A DNA stretch of 64,000 nucleotides from Neospora caninum Liverpool. Its lineage: Eukaryota > Apicomplexa > Conoidasida > Eucoccidiorida > Sarcocystidae. This document shows positions 37,701-48,546 of the stretch, one piece after another. The number at the start of each line of letters is the position of its first letter. The stretch's first letter is position 1. The translations under genes and the position numbers were made by a program. The stretch spans positions 2,883,920 through 2,947,919 of the forward strand of contig NC_018395.1 of assembly GCF_000208865.1 (NCBI RefSeq), given 5' to 3'. The notes under the pieces are model-generated. The model saw only the letters and a program-made list of their open reading frames with translations. It was not told where the DNA came from and made no database searches.

Positions 37701-40700
37701 GAGCGACGCAAACGGGTCCACGGACAGAGCCAGAGGGGCGAGGATCGCTTCCCAAGCAAGCGCACAGGAGAGAAACGCCTCAGAAGCTCTGTAGACCCAC
37801 GCGCTTGCGCGGCGTCGCCGCCGTGATGTGCGCGCTGCACGCAGCAACTCCAAGCGGCCTTGGCGAGAGCCGAGAGAGGGCTGGGGAGCACAATTGTGCG
37901 GAGCCGGGAAACGAGACGGCGGATCCTCAGAGAGCGAGACGGAAGAGCGAGAAGACGAAGAGGGAGAAGAAGAAGGAGAAGAAGAAAGAGACGAAGAGAG
38001 AGAAGAAGAGAGAGAAAAAGAGAGAGACGAAGAGAGCGAGGGGCGACCGACTGCACGGAGGATCGCTCGGTAGAGGTCGACGACGGCTTGGGCGAGGAGC
38101 GGAGACGGAAGAGAAAGCTGAGACGGCGGAACACACAGGGCGCGCGTTCCAGATAGGATTCACACTTGGAGAGACGAAAGAAGGAAAGGCAAGACTCCGC
38201 GAAGAACGACACGCGCCCTCTTCTCGCTGGAGCTGAGAGAGCGGTACCAAAACCCGACAGGCGTCTCTCCGTTGCGACGGCCTCTCCACAGGGCTCGCCA
38301 TTTCGCTGGAGACGGTTTCGTCGCCACACGACACCTCACCGATGCACGCCGACGAGCGCTGGGGTCTCGCGTCCGCGCGGAGAAAAGAACATTCCCACAT
38401 GCACCGCCAGCCCACACGTTCAACGACTCGACCGACACAGTCCAATACATACGGCGAAACACAACACATACGCTTATGCACTACACGTATACACGTATGG
38501 ATATATATATATATATATATATAGGTATACATGTGCATCTACATACATAGATACATATATAAAATATATATGCACATATGTTGGTTTATCAATGTAAGCC
38601 CAAGTGTATATCTTTTGACTTTGCTGGAGTTGTTTTTTCTTGCGTCTCTTTTCAGCCTCGTTTAGGGTTGCCTTCGCCTCTAGCTTTTGGAAGTCCTTCC
38701 GCACCTCGGCTTTCAGGCGGGCTTTCGTCAGGGCGATGGTGCGGCTCGTTGCGTCTCCAGCGAGGCAGGACGCAGCCGAGGCGCCGCCGCCCGCGGTGGG
38801 GCCCCAGAGGGGGAACCCGAAGCAGGCGCCGGTGGCGGGACGCGCGCGGGCGAGGGCCTGCAGAAGTGCGGCGAGAAGCGCCTGCAGAAAGGGACAGAAG
38901 GACGACGGGGAAGGGACAGTGCCGAGGCGCCGAAAGAGCGCAGACTGCCGGCTGAGGGAAGCGAAGGAGCGCGGCAGTGCGAGGGCCGCGAACGCGTCGT
39001 CCACGAGGCCGCGCAGAAGAGACAAAAGAGACAGCTGCGCCTCCAGAAGGCAAGTGGAGGAGGGTGCGCACGACAATGGCGAGGCAGCTGTGGACACAGC
39101 CCGAGACGCGGGCGACGCTTCCAGCGACAACCGAAGCAGAACCTGAAATACAGTCGACACACAAGAGAAACGAGGCGTGTAGAGTCAATACACATATCAA
39201 AGATTCTAAACAAATATACATACATACATACATATCCATATGTATTTTGTATATGTATATATGTATATATATATATATATATACATGGGAAAGACAGCTA
39301 GAGCATGTAGAAGAAAAGCGAGAAGGGAAGGAAGGTACATGTGGGAAGAGAAGCAGACCGAGATGGAGGACTCGGGTCTTCGCATCGGGGGGAATACAGA
39401 TCCGGCGTGGGTCGGCGACAGATGGAGGCGAGAACCACGTGGAAGGAAATTCCCTGCATGTCACGTTGTCGCACTCTTCCTACGCCCGCTCTTACCAGCA
39501 CATGGACGCGGAGCTGAGTCCAGTCTTCGTCGTCTTCACATTCGTCTTTTGGTCTCCTCGTTTCGGCTTCCGACGCTTTCGCTCCGTCGTTGCACGTCGC
39601 CCTAGGCCGTGAAGCAGCCTCTGAAAGGGACGTAGCCCCCGCGGGATTTGTTGGGTCCGCGTGTCGCTCTCTGCGGGCCTCTGTCGCGCTTCGCAAACTG
39701 TCTCGGTCCAGCTGGCATCCGTCCGTCTCCATGCCTGCTGCGTCTTCTGCGTTGGCCGCGTCGGACACGTGCGCTCCATCTCCGCCTGCACTTCTCGGTT
39801 CTCCTCCCAGTCCGGTTTCTTCTCGCCTGGCCCCGTGCGCCTCCCTTTCCGGTCTTCCGTCTGCGTCCTTCCCGCCTCCCTCTGCGTTCCTCTCTCTGCT
39901 GCCGCGCATCCACGCGTCTCGCCGGTTTCCCCGTGCGCTCAGCTCGCCGCCTCGAAGCGGGCCCTCACCGCCGGCTTCTGTCTCCCCGCCGTCAGAAGAC
40001 GCACTGCGCAAGGAAGGCGAGGTCGTCGCTCGCTCGCCATCGGAGCCGTCCTCTCTGTGGAGTTCCCGTTCCGCATGCACCCCGCGCCTCGGGCCTGTCG
40101 GGCGGGAGCGGCGAAGCAGCACGGCAGTGACTAGGCGATGGAGGTGCGGCCGCAGGAGCGCCGTCGAGTGCAGCAGCGCGTGGGCGAGGAGGTACGAAGC
40201 TGCGAGCCGCTCGGCGGCAGAAAACGCCTCCCAGTGAGGAGTCACCACACGCCGCAAAAGCAGCGTCGCACACAGCAACTGAAGCGAAGGCAGAGAGGAC
40301 TCTGCAACGGTCACAGGATCCGCCTCAGCCTCCCTCTCGCACCCAAACAGGGAGAGCGGAGGAGACAAAGAAGAAGAAGAGAACCCGACCTTGACGAGGC
40401 TTAGGGGAGTTGCCCAAGGCGGGGTGAGGAAAAAGGAGAGATCGACAGAGGCTGAGCCATCGTCTTCGTCAGTGGTTCGAGAGGCGCGACAGCGCCCTTC
40501 CCTGTGGAAAGGTTGCGGGGACACAGAGTCGCTCTCGGGTGCCGACTTGTGACGGTGGCTGTCGCAGTGTTTTGCGAAATTGTCTTCGACAGGGTGTCCG
40601 GTTCCCCGAAACGCGTCAAACTTCCCACAGGACGGAGAACACGGGGACGGTCCTCGGGCTCGCCTGCCTTGGGCCGCCCCTTCTCGCCCGTCCGGATGTG

Positions 40701-42276
40701 TCGCGGCTGGTGAGGACGACGACAGAACGCGACACGCGTCTGCTCCCTCGGCTGCATCTTCAGGGCTTGCACTGGTGCTTCGCTCCTGCGTCTTGCCTCG
40801 CGTCCTTTCGCATGTTCTCCCCGGCGCATTATCCGTGATCTCGTTCCTTCGGTCTCTTCTTTGTTGCCATCTGCTTCCCGCCACGTCCTCCTCGCTCTCT
40901 GCAATCGCTCCGTTCTTTCCGTCCCTCGCATTCCCACGCCAGTGTCGCCGTCCGCTGAGCGTTCGCCTTCTTCCCTTGCTCCTTTCGCTCGATTTGTCTG
41001 CAGAGCTGTGTGCAGCAGCGTAGTGTTGCGCGTGGATGCAGGAGAGGACGAAGCCTCGCTCGGACTGTCCGGACACCGCGAAAGCGGTGAAAGCCAGCAG
41101 CACCCCCGGTCGGGACGCCGAGCGAAAGAGAACCTTTTCCGCGGCCTCCCGTTCGTCTTTCTCCACCCCGGCGAGCTGATGGAGAAGGCCCCGGCACTCC
41201 AGGAACTGACGCAGAAACACACTGCCGCTTTCCTCTTCAAACGCGAGCTGCTTGTGGCATTGGATGCACGTCAAGCAGTACCGACAACACGAGGCCCAAG
41301 ACGACAGCTCACGGGGACATACGCACGAGATGGCGGGGGACGTAACTGACGCCGCTGAAGGAGACGAAGGCGAAGGCGGAGAAGGCGGAGACGGAGAAGG
41401 CGGAGAAGGCGGAGACGGAGAAGGCGGAGACGGAGAAGGCGGAGACGGAGAGGCAGAAGGCAACGGAGACAGCCATGGCTGCGAGCCTGTGTAGGAAGGT
41501 GAGAGAGGCTCCACGGGTGCGCCGGCGTTCCTCGGCGAAGGATGAGGGGCAGCCGGACGCAGGCGATCTGCGTTCTGCGCCTCGGCTGTCTCCGGCTGTC
41601 TCTCGCGCAGAAGTCCCCAGGGAGAGGAAAAGGTGCAAAGCGGCGAGGAGCTCCGGGAGCGATGGGCGCCAGGCGAGGGGGTTTCGGAAGGCGGAGGAGG
41701 CGCGGGAGGCGGGCGCGGAGGGCCGGATGGAGACGCTCGGCAGGCAGAAGGCAGCCCGGCGAGGGAAGGCAACGGAAGAGACGATGCGTCAGCGGGAGGA
41801 CAGGAAAGGAGAGGGGGGGACGGCGAGGACGAAGGCAGCCACGCGCTCGCCTCCTGGGCAAGCAGAGGAAAGGCTGACGCGGAAGAAGTCCACGGAGGAG
41901 AAGACGGGAACGGCGATGGAACGGTGGGAGGCACAGGCGAAGTTGAGACAGGAGCTGGTGAAGGGAACGACGGAGACAGCGAAGCGGAACAAGGAAGGTC
42001 GGTAGGGCCGGGAAGATTGCGAGGAGGCGGTAGAGGCGAAACTGGACAGGACTGCGATGTCCATGGGAAACTAGGTGGGAGAGAAAAAGGAGCGACGGAT
42101 GAAGAAGAAGGATGAGGGAGAGAAGAAGGCAGAGAAGGGAACGGAAAGGGAGGTTCGCAGGGTTGGTCCTTGCTTGTAGTTGTGGAGCCCGAGGAAGCGG
42201 AACAAAAGAAGAAGGGATTCGAAGCAGAGGACGAAGGGAAAAAGGCTTCGTCAGAGGGACGCGGCCTCCCCGCCAT
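26727..42276 (-). CDS. Very large HEAT-type protein, exportin-4/7-like karyopherin candidate
   Basis: Exportins of the importin-beta superfamily carry cargo from the nucleus with RanGTP. Start ATG at 42276-42274 (context GCCATGGCGG); stop TGA at 26729-26727. Exons: 39496-42276, about 38600-39142, about 36480-38117, one near 35.9-36.15 kb, one near 35.0 kb, about 34029-34780, 33047 to about 33630, 32446 to about 32960, 29447-31763, 26727-28748. The joins 39496/39142, 32446/31763 and 29447/28748 agree in phase. The N-terminal exon holds a segment (REAAEKVLF, then LCATLLLRRVVTPHW and about 40 residues more) whose pattern and spacing resemble the exportin-4 N-terminus (HAEHIFLSF, then QAATAIMEAVVREW). 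Later blocks are Leu-rich helices such as MTDALLFPFLLPVAGRLL. Assignment rests on memory and is moderate; a different HEAT protein is possible. Confidence 0.6.
37950..38045. repeat. Purine-rich tract coding for poly-serine in the exportin-like gene
   Basis: On the plus strand this is an almost pure AG tract. Read on the minus strand in the frame of exon 36480-38117 it encodes Ser-rich sequence with interspersed Leu, Pro and Phe. The frame continues from AVVDLYRAILRAVGRP upstream to LELLRAARTS downstream, so it is read as coding rather than as an intron polypyrimidine tract. Confidence 0.7.
38501..38523. repeat. (TA)n microsatellite in an intron of the exportin-like gene
   Basis: Pure AT alternation for 23 bp, followed by TA/CA-rich sequence to about 38580, between the exons at 38117 and about 38600. 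Confidence 0.85.
39216..39285. repeat. TA/TACA-rich intronic repeat
   Basis: A series of ATACATAC and (TA)n units between the exportin-like exons ending at 39496 and starting at 39142. Confidence 0.85.
39496..42276 (-). other. N-terminal exon of the exportin-like gene: Pro/Ser leader, Cys cluster, split HEAT region
   Basis: A 927-codon exon ending in phase 0 at a GTAAGA donor. About 320 residues of Pro/Ser-rich leader come first, including PSPPSPPSPSPP repeats. A Cys cluster follows (CCRYCLTCIQCHK, near 41.29 kb). Next comes the first karyopherin-like helix pair (FLECRGLLHQLAGVE... REAAEKVLF), then a charged insertion of roughly 220 residues, then the second segment (SLPSLQLLCATLLLRRVV... 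HLHRLVTAVLLRR near 40.1-40.3 kb). A further 200-residue disordered stretch ends in DEDWTQLRVHVL. A canonical exportin would have these helices adjacent. Confidence 0.65.
41365..41455. repeat. Minisatellite of 9/15-bp units coding Pro-Ser repeats
   Basis: Units of GGCGGAGAA and GGCGGAGACGGAGAA alternate for about 90 bp. On the minus strand they encode the PSPPSPPSPSPP stretch of the exportin-like N-terminal leader. Confidence 0.9.
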
Positions 42277-45200
42277 GGCCGGCACTCACAGAGAAGAGGA
42301 AAAGACGAAAACGAGAAAAGTGAAATGCAAAAGGGAGAGAAGGAAGAGGGTGACGAAGAGGCAGCGTGTCAAGAGGGGGAGGGGGACAAACGACCAGGAG
42401 TGGAGAGGAGTACGCCGCGAGAAAAATGTAGAGAGGACATATGGAGAAGCAGGGGAAGAGAGTGTGCACAAGAAAGTCACGAGAGTGCGTTTACGTCCCT
42501 GCTTGTTTCCCGCATCTCTGTCTCACTACGCAGAGAGAGGCGGAAAGCTTGGCAACCGCCCGGGAGAGAAGAGCCGGTGTTTGTCCTCGACCTGAGAGTC
42601 TCCTTGAAACGGAGGGACACGAAAGGCGGCAGTGCGACGTCCTCATTTTCCCTCTTCATTTCGACACTCATGTCACTTCTGCAGCGTCCTCTTTCTGTCT
42701 CTTTTCCCCTCTCGATCGCTTTCTTTTTCTATCTCCCAGAGCCGTGGCGACGCCGGTGAGAAGGGAGACCTCGACATTTGCCGGCGTCACAGAGGAAGCC
42801 TACGTGAGTGTGCTCTTCTCCTCGAGGACGAACGGAAGTCCGAGAAGCCTCGGTTTTGTCTCCTCTCAGGCAGGCACCCACCTGGACTTCTGTCAGCATG
42901 TGCTGAGGAACCGCTGACAGCGGTCGCCAGACGGAGGTCGGGGGAGGAAGAGAGATCTGTGACGGAACCGAACTCGTTTGTGAAGAAGAGAGCAGAGACA
43001 ACTGTTCTGTTCGTTGCGCGAGAGAGAAACCTCCCCGGTCTGCTGCCTTGTATTGGGCGGCACTCTGGGCGCGCAAGGAACGAGGGGAGATGCTCGCGAA
43101 AACGGAGCATTTTCAAAGGAGCCTTGCCCTCTTTTGACCGAGTCGGAAACTGCGAGGCCTCTTTTCTCGCGGCGGCTGCAGCTTGTGTCTTTCTCTTGGG
43201 ACGCCTCGAGGCAGGCGGGAGAGTCTCAGAGGACGAAGCAGTGCCAAGATGCACACCGTACCTGGACGCCTCGCACGCAGGTGGCCCAAGACAGACGGCG
43301 CGGCTAAGAAAGAGCGGCGCGAAAAGCAAACGCGGGGAAAGACAGGGGTTACACGGAGCAGCAAAGAAGAGAAGGGCGCTCAAGGAGATCGGAAGACAAG
43401 AGGGAAAGCCAGCAGAGTAGACAGCTGCCTTTCGAGCGCCCGGTGCTCGGCTGGAGGATGTTTTTCGTGCCTTGCTGCGAGAGAGCGGAGGGACGGAGAG
43501 CGTCCGGGCTTTGTTTTTCGAGGACAGGAAAGAAGAGAAAGTGGGATTTCTCGGCACGTTCAGTCGATTTCATCGGAGAGAAACGCGCTCGAAGCGATCG
43601 CCGATGCGGGCCAAGCCAGAAAATCGCGAGGAGCCGAGGAACAGTCGTGGCAAAAAAAAGGGAGCGGCGGTCGATCGAGTGTGCCATGCATGCGCGCCGC
43701 GCACAAGGTGAGCTATGGAAGGCCGAGGTGGCGGGCAGCGAGAAACAGCCGACAGAAAAGCGCAAAACAAGCGAGACACACAGAGGGGGGCCTTCTCGCA
43801 GGGAGCGTTGGTGGGATCGTGCGCTGTACATACACCGGAATCCATTCGTTTTTGTCGGCTGCGAAGCTTCAAGCGAAGGAAAGGGAATCGTTTTTGAAGG
43901 CTGCGGCGGATTCGGACAGCGGGCTCGCTCTGTTTCGCCTTCTGTGTGCGTGCGATTTTCCTGCCCAACGCGAACGACCCCCCGTCCAGCTCTCTCTCAC
44001 TCGCGCGCTGCGCTTTCGGTGTCTCGCGCGGCTCTCTTGGCCGTTTTCCTGTCTTCTCTGTCCTCGCTGGACTTTCACCTTTCGTTGTACTTCGCACATC
44101 TGCGCGCCTCCTGGTTCTCCGCGTACCAGATGCACTCGTCGGTCTTGTTAAAGTCGCCTTAGCTCCGTACCGCGCACATCTCTCGCTCCCTTGCAGGTAT
44201 CGAAAAGTCCGCGTCGGGTCTTGCGAATTGCTTGTTTCGATTTCTCTTCCTTCAGTTTCCCCCTTTTTTCCCGTAAACTGAAAAATGTAGCCCTTTTCCC
44301 CAGAAACCTCACAGAACGTCTCTCGACTTGATTCCCAATGCCGGCTTTGTATGGAGGTTATGGCAACTCTTTTGTGCCAATCTCTAGTGGGGGTTCGAAA
44401 GTCGTTTTCCCAGGAACTCTGCCCCATGCACCGGTCGCGACTGCAGCCGCGTCGCCCAGCCTACCCCCCTGCGCGTAGTCTCGGATTTTTTCTTTCCGCT
44501 TCTCTCTCGCTTCTCCAAGGCCCACGAGCTTCTCGAGTGTCTCTGACGCTCGCACTCTCCTCCTGTTTTGCCTTGTTGCCAGTCCAAAATCTTCGCCGGA
44601 AACTGCCCTCCACTTTTGTCCAAAGACCAGAGATGCCCCCGCTTCCGCTTTTGCAACGCGAGCAGAACAAACGGCACAAGGTGTCTTCTCGTCCCAACTC
44701 CAGTGGCGCTTTACTGTCTCCCTGCCTCTCCGATTCTCTCTATGTTGCCATCCGTCTCACCAGGAGTTAGACCACAGCGAACGGAGAGCCCGACATTCAA
44801 GTCCCCTCCTGAGGCAGTGTCTATCTTCTCTCTGGAGGCACGCTGCTACCAACTACGCCTGAGAGAGAGGCTCGTGAGAGAAGCGCCCTTTCGACGGGGA
44901 GACAAGACCGGTTTTTGATGGCGCACATTGAAAGGAAGCGGAAAAGCGACCGCAGCCGATCAAGAGAGACACAAACCAGGCCCTCAGTGGACTCTCACTG
45001 TCTCCACTTCTCTTGCTCGTCTTCTCCCTTTTTCTGCTCCAGCTTCCGCTTCCGCGCCGCAGGAAAGCGAGAGAAGGGAACGAGGGAAAAGCTGGGATCG
45101 CTGTGTCAGTCGCCGTCTCCGATGCTCAGCTTCGGGACGCCTGGGCGTCTTTCTCTCCCACCTTCGCCCTCTCGCGCTTGTCTCTTTTGTGTTGGCAAGA

Positions 45201-45942
45201 CTGACAGACCGTAGTCGTCGTCTCCTGTTCGTCTCTCGCCAGGGCTGTGGGAGGTTCGCGCCAAAAAGTCCAGCAGGTACATCCTTGAAATTGTCTGTCG
45301 AATCTAACCAATAGAAGACAGTAGCGAAGAAAGAGGAGAGGAAGCCGGAGGGGCGACATCCCGTTGCTCGCCTGTGGGAGGCCGCTGAGGGACATCGGCG
45401 AATGTGGGATTTCAGCATTTAACAGGGGGAGGAGACTCTTGAGTGAGCAGACCTCGCCTTCCCGGGGGCGGAACTCGGAACCTGATCGCTCCGCCCCGTG
45501 TCTCCTGGTGGGAAACTCGACCACAGAGAGAGGCGCTTCGTTTCGTCGGAGGCGTCCAATGAGAAGAAGAAAAGATCCAACTGCCTCGCGCTCTCCGCCT
45601 CCTCGGTGGCTCTGCTCTCCCCCTCTCATGGCGCCGCGGGAGCCAGCGCCTCTCCGCCTACTGTCCCCTGTCCACTTGCTTCCTGGGACTCGCCCCTCTC
45701 TGTCCGCTCCTCACGCGTGACAGAGACACCTTCTCGCGCCCAACTAGCGGGACGTGCGGGCGCCGGTGTGGCCCTCGCGAGACCAGACCCCACAGCTAGA
45801 GACGGGTGCAGCCTGGCACCCCGGCGGAGGCAACTTTTTCAGAGGGTGCGCCGGTTCCTGCGCCGACACATTCTTCGCCTCCGTCGTCCCACCCCACAAA
45901 GCGGAGCGGGAGACAGAGCCTGGCTAGGCACGCGCCTCCAGG
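42277..45942. promoter_or_regulatory. Upstream region between the divergent exportin-like and SFI1-like genes
   Basis: About 3.7 kb with open frames on both strands but none with recognisable protein character or clear splice-linked structure; composition is CT/AG-rich. It must contain both promoters and 5' UTRs. An undetected upstream exon of the SFI1-like gene, or a short separate gene, cannot be excluded. Confidence 0.45.
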
Positions 45943-48546
45943 ATGGGCAGAGACGGACTCGGAGAGGAGGCCTTCAGTCCAGCTGCGCCGAGAGTCCACA
46001 GCCATCCCTGCGCGTTTTCTGCCGGGTCCGTGAGGAGCCCGATTCTCGGAGGTGAGACTCGCAGGGACACAGATCATGGCGAAACGCGGAGAGGCAAGTG
46101 CTGCATCTTCTTCGCCCCTTCGGCCTCTCCAGCGTCTCCTCGCGCTTCTCCCGAAAGGATCGTCTCTCCAGCGTGTGGAGCTCTGAGCGATACAGAGCGA
46201 CATGGCGAGGACAAGACCGGAGAACGCGCCGCTTTTCTTGAAGGACATAATCGCCCGCACAAGGCGCGACCTGAGTGCGACCAGCGATGCGTTAGTTTCC
46301 AAATCCAGGGGAAGAGCGTGTGCGTGCACGACGTCTCCAACCCATTGTTTCTGCCCTCGCGTCTAGAGCCAAGACACGTCCCTTCTCTGTCGATCTCGCC
46401 GTCTCCTCAAAACGTGCGGGTGTCGCCGCTGTCTCTCTCGGGGCTGGCTGCCGCCTCGGCCTTTCCGTCGCAGGGACTCCCCACTTCTCTTTCTCTTTCA
46501 CCCTCTCGCGCGAATCAAAACCTCCCCTTGTCGCCAGGCGGAACGCACGTCTCCTCTGGCGTCTCTCTCTCGTCTTCAGTTCCTTCGGCCTCTCGTCGCT
46601 CCGTCACGTCTCGCTCTCCTTCCTCCGAAGCCATCTCAGCGTCTGTCTCTCGCGACCGGGGCCTAGGGGAAAGCGTCTCTCAACGCGCCGGCGATATTCC
46701 GATTTTTTTCCGTTCTCGCTCGCTGCGTGCACCGCCGGTGAAGCCGATGGCGGCCGACTGGACTGACGCGGAACTCCTCGCGGCCGCCGCGCACGCGGCA
46801 CGCCAGGACTTCCTTGGAGCCCAACGCGCCCGCGGCGCAGGAGACACCTGGTCGGCCCCGCGCACAGGCCGTGGAGAGGGTCTGGGAGACATCGGCGCGG
46901 CGGGATCAGCGCGAGGAAGCGTGGCCAGCCCTCGGCCTGCAGAGCAAGGCGCGGCGGGGGAAGACTGCAGGCAAGAGGCGGTCCGTCGCGGAGGCGTTCC
47001 TTTTCTTCTCGTCAGGAATCAGCTGATTCGCCTCCTCGACGATCTGGGCTGCGGCCTGCAGTCAGAGCGCGGCCTCCAGGTGTACAGGCTCCTCCTGCAG
47101 CACGTCGTGGACGCGACTGTGGGAGAGGCCGGCCGTGACTTGTTTCTTTTTCCAGAGGACAATCGGGCGCGAGTCTTCAGACCGCCTTTCGCGCCGGACT
47201 CCGACGAGGGCGGAGCCGCGTTGGGAGTCGCGGGCAGCGCCCTGCAGACTTCGTTTCGTAATTCGCATTCTGTCGCCATCTCTTCCCTGGCCTCGGCCCC
47301 CGCCTCGTCTTCTCGGGGGCCTTTGGCGCATCCTAGAGGGAGCGTCTACGAGGCCACTGCCGGCACGTCTGTCGCTCGTTCGGCTTCTTCAGGTGTCGTC
47401 GCCTCTGCAGCCTCCTCCTCAGCCTCTTGTTTAGTCGCTCGTGTGGAGGTCTTTGCTGGGAAGAGAAAGGAGCAAGAACATCGGCGCCTCCTTGCGGTGT
47501 TCCGGGAATGGAAAAATTCCACGGATCGCGCGGTGCGTCTCAGATCGCTGTTTTGGGTCTTCAGATCCCGTCAGCGTCTCTGGGAGTTGCGGCGCTCACT
47601 CTCACTCTGGCGCGCAAAGTCGGTCGAAGCTCGGGACCAGCGAGAAAGCGGAAAGAACGCTGCTGCGGATCACCAACGTGCCGGGGTGCTCTGCCGACGC
47701 GGTTTCCACGCCTGGCGCACCGGCGTCGGGATTCAGAAAGAAGAAGAAGCAGCTCAAACCGGACAGTGCACCGGTGCGTTGCGGGCCGTCTTCCAGTCGT
47801 GGCGCGAGGAGGCGGTCGCGCTGCGCCGAGACGTCGAACGGAAGGGCCAACTGTCGCGCGTCTTCGCCGCGTGGAGAAAGTCGCACCTTGTGCGGCAGGC
47901 GAAGAAGAAGGCCCTCGAGGAGCGGCGGCTCTTGGCGCAGGGGGCCTTCGGGGCCCGGCGCATGCAGGCAGTCTGGACGCACTGGCGAGAGCGTGCTGCG
48001 GCGCGCTCCCTCGAGGCCGAGAGGCTCTGCGCGACGCTGGAGCGGTCGCGTCTCCGGCGGGCCTTAGAGGCCCTCCAGGCGGAGACTCACGACCGCCAGG
48101 AGCGGCGCGGAGCCGCGGCTGCAGCCGCCGAGGAGACAGTTCGCGAGCGCCTGCTCGCCCGCGTGTTTCGGGGCTGGCAGAAGGCCACAATTCTCCGCCG
48201 GCCACCCTTCGCCGCCTCCCACTCGCAGTTTTCCGCGCCACAAGTCGTGTGTCTCCTCAAGGCCGTGAGTGCGTTGCGGCCCGAAGCAGGAGGGGGAGAC
48301 GCGGGCCACGCCCGGAGCGTCGGCGAGGCTCTGCTCGACGCCGCTGCCGCGCGGAAGAGGCGCGCGTGCACGCGAGACGGGGAAGGGAGAAGAAAAAGAG
48401 AGGGCGAGGATGCGGAGGCAGGAGGCAAAACCGAAGTTGAGTTGAAGGACGCCGCACTCCTCACACTCATTCCGCTACACGGTGTTGACCTGCACCTGCC
48501 GAAACTGACCGCGGCGGGGCCTCTCATGGCCCAGTGTCTGAGGCAG
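45943..48546 (+). other. First SFI1-like exon: Ser/Pro leader, conserved helical head, first repeats
   Basis: The first 350 or so residues are Ser/Pro/Arg-rich. A more ordered segment follows near 47.0 kb (RNQLIRLLDDLGCGL, RGLQVYRLLLQHVVDATVG). Repeats begin near 47.45 kb (LLAVFREWKNS, RRSLSLWRAKS, CRRGFHAWRTG, LRAVFQSWREE, LLARVFRGWQK). The exon ends AGG CAG before GTGCGC. The head segment before the repeats has no function I can name. Confidence 0.75.

Noticed and set aside
42286..45900. Several open frames of 100-320 codons on both strands between genes 3 and 4
   Set aside because: Low-complexity, overlapping one another, no conserved motif and no consistent splice pattern.
47427..48440. 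A 337-codon plus-strand frame overlapping the first SFI1-like exon
   Set aside because: Composition is Arg/Gly/Pro-rich shadow; the other frame carries the F-x-x-W-R repeats.
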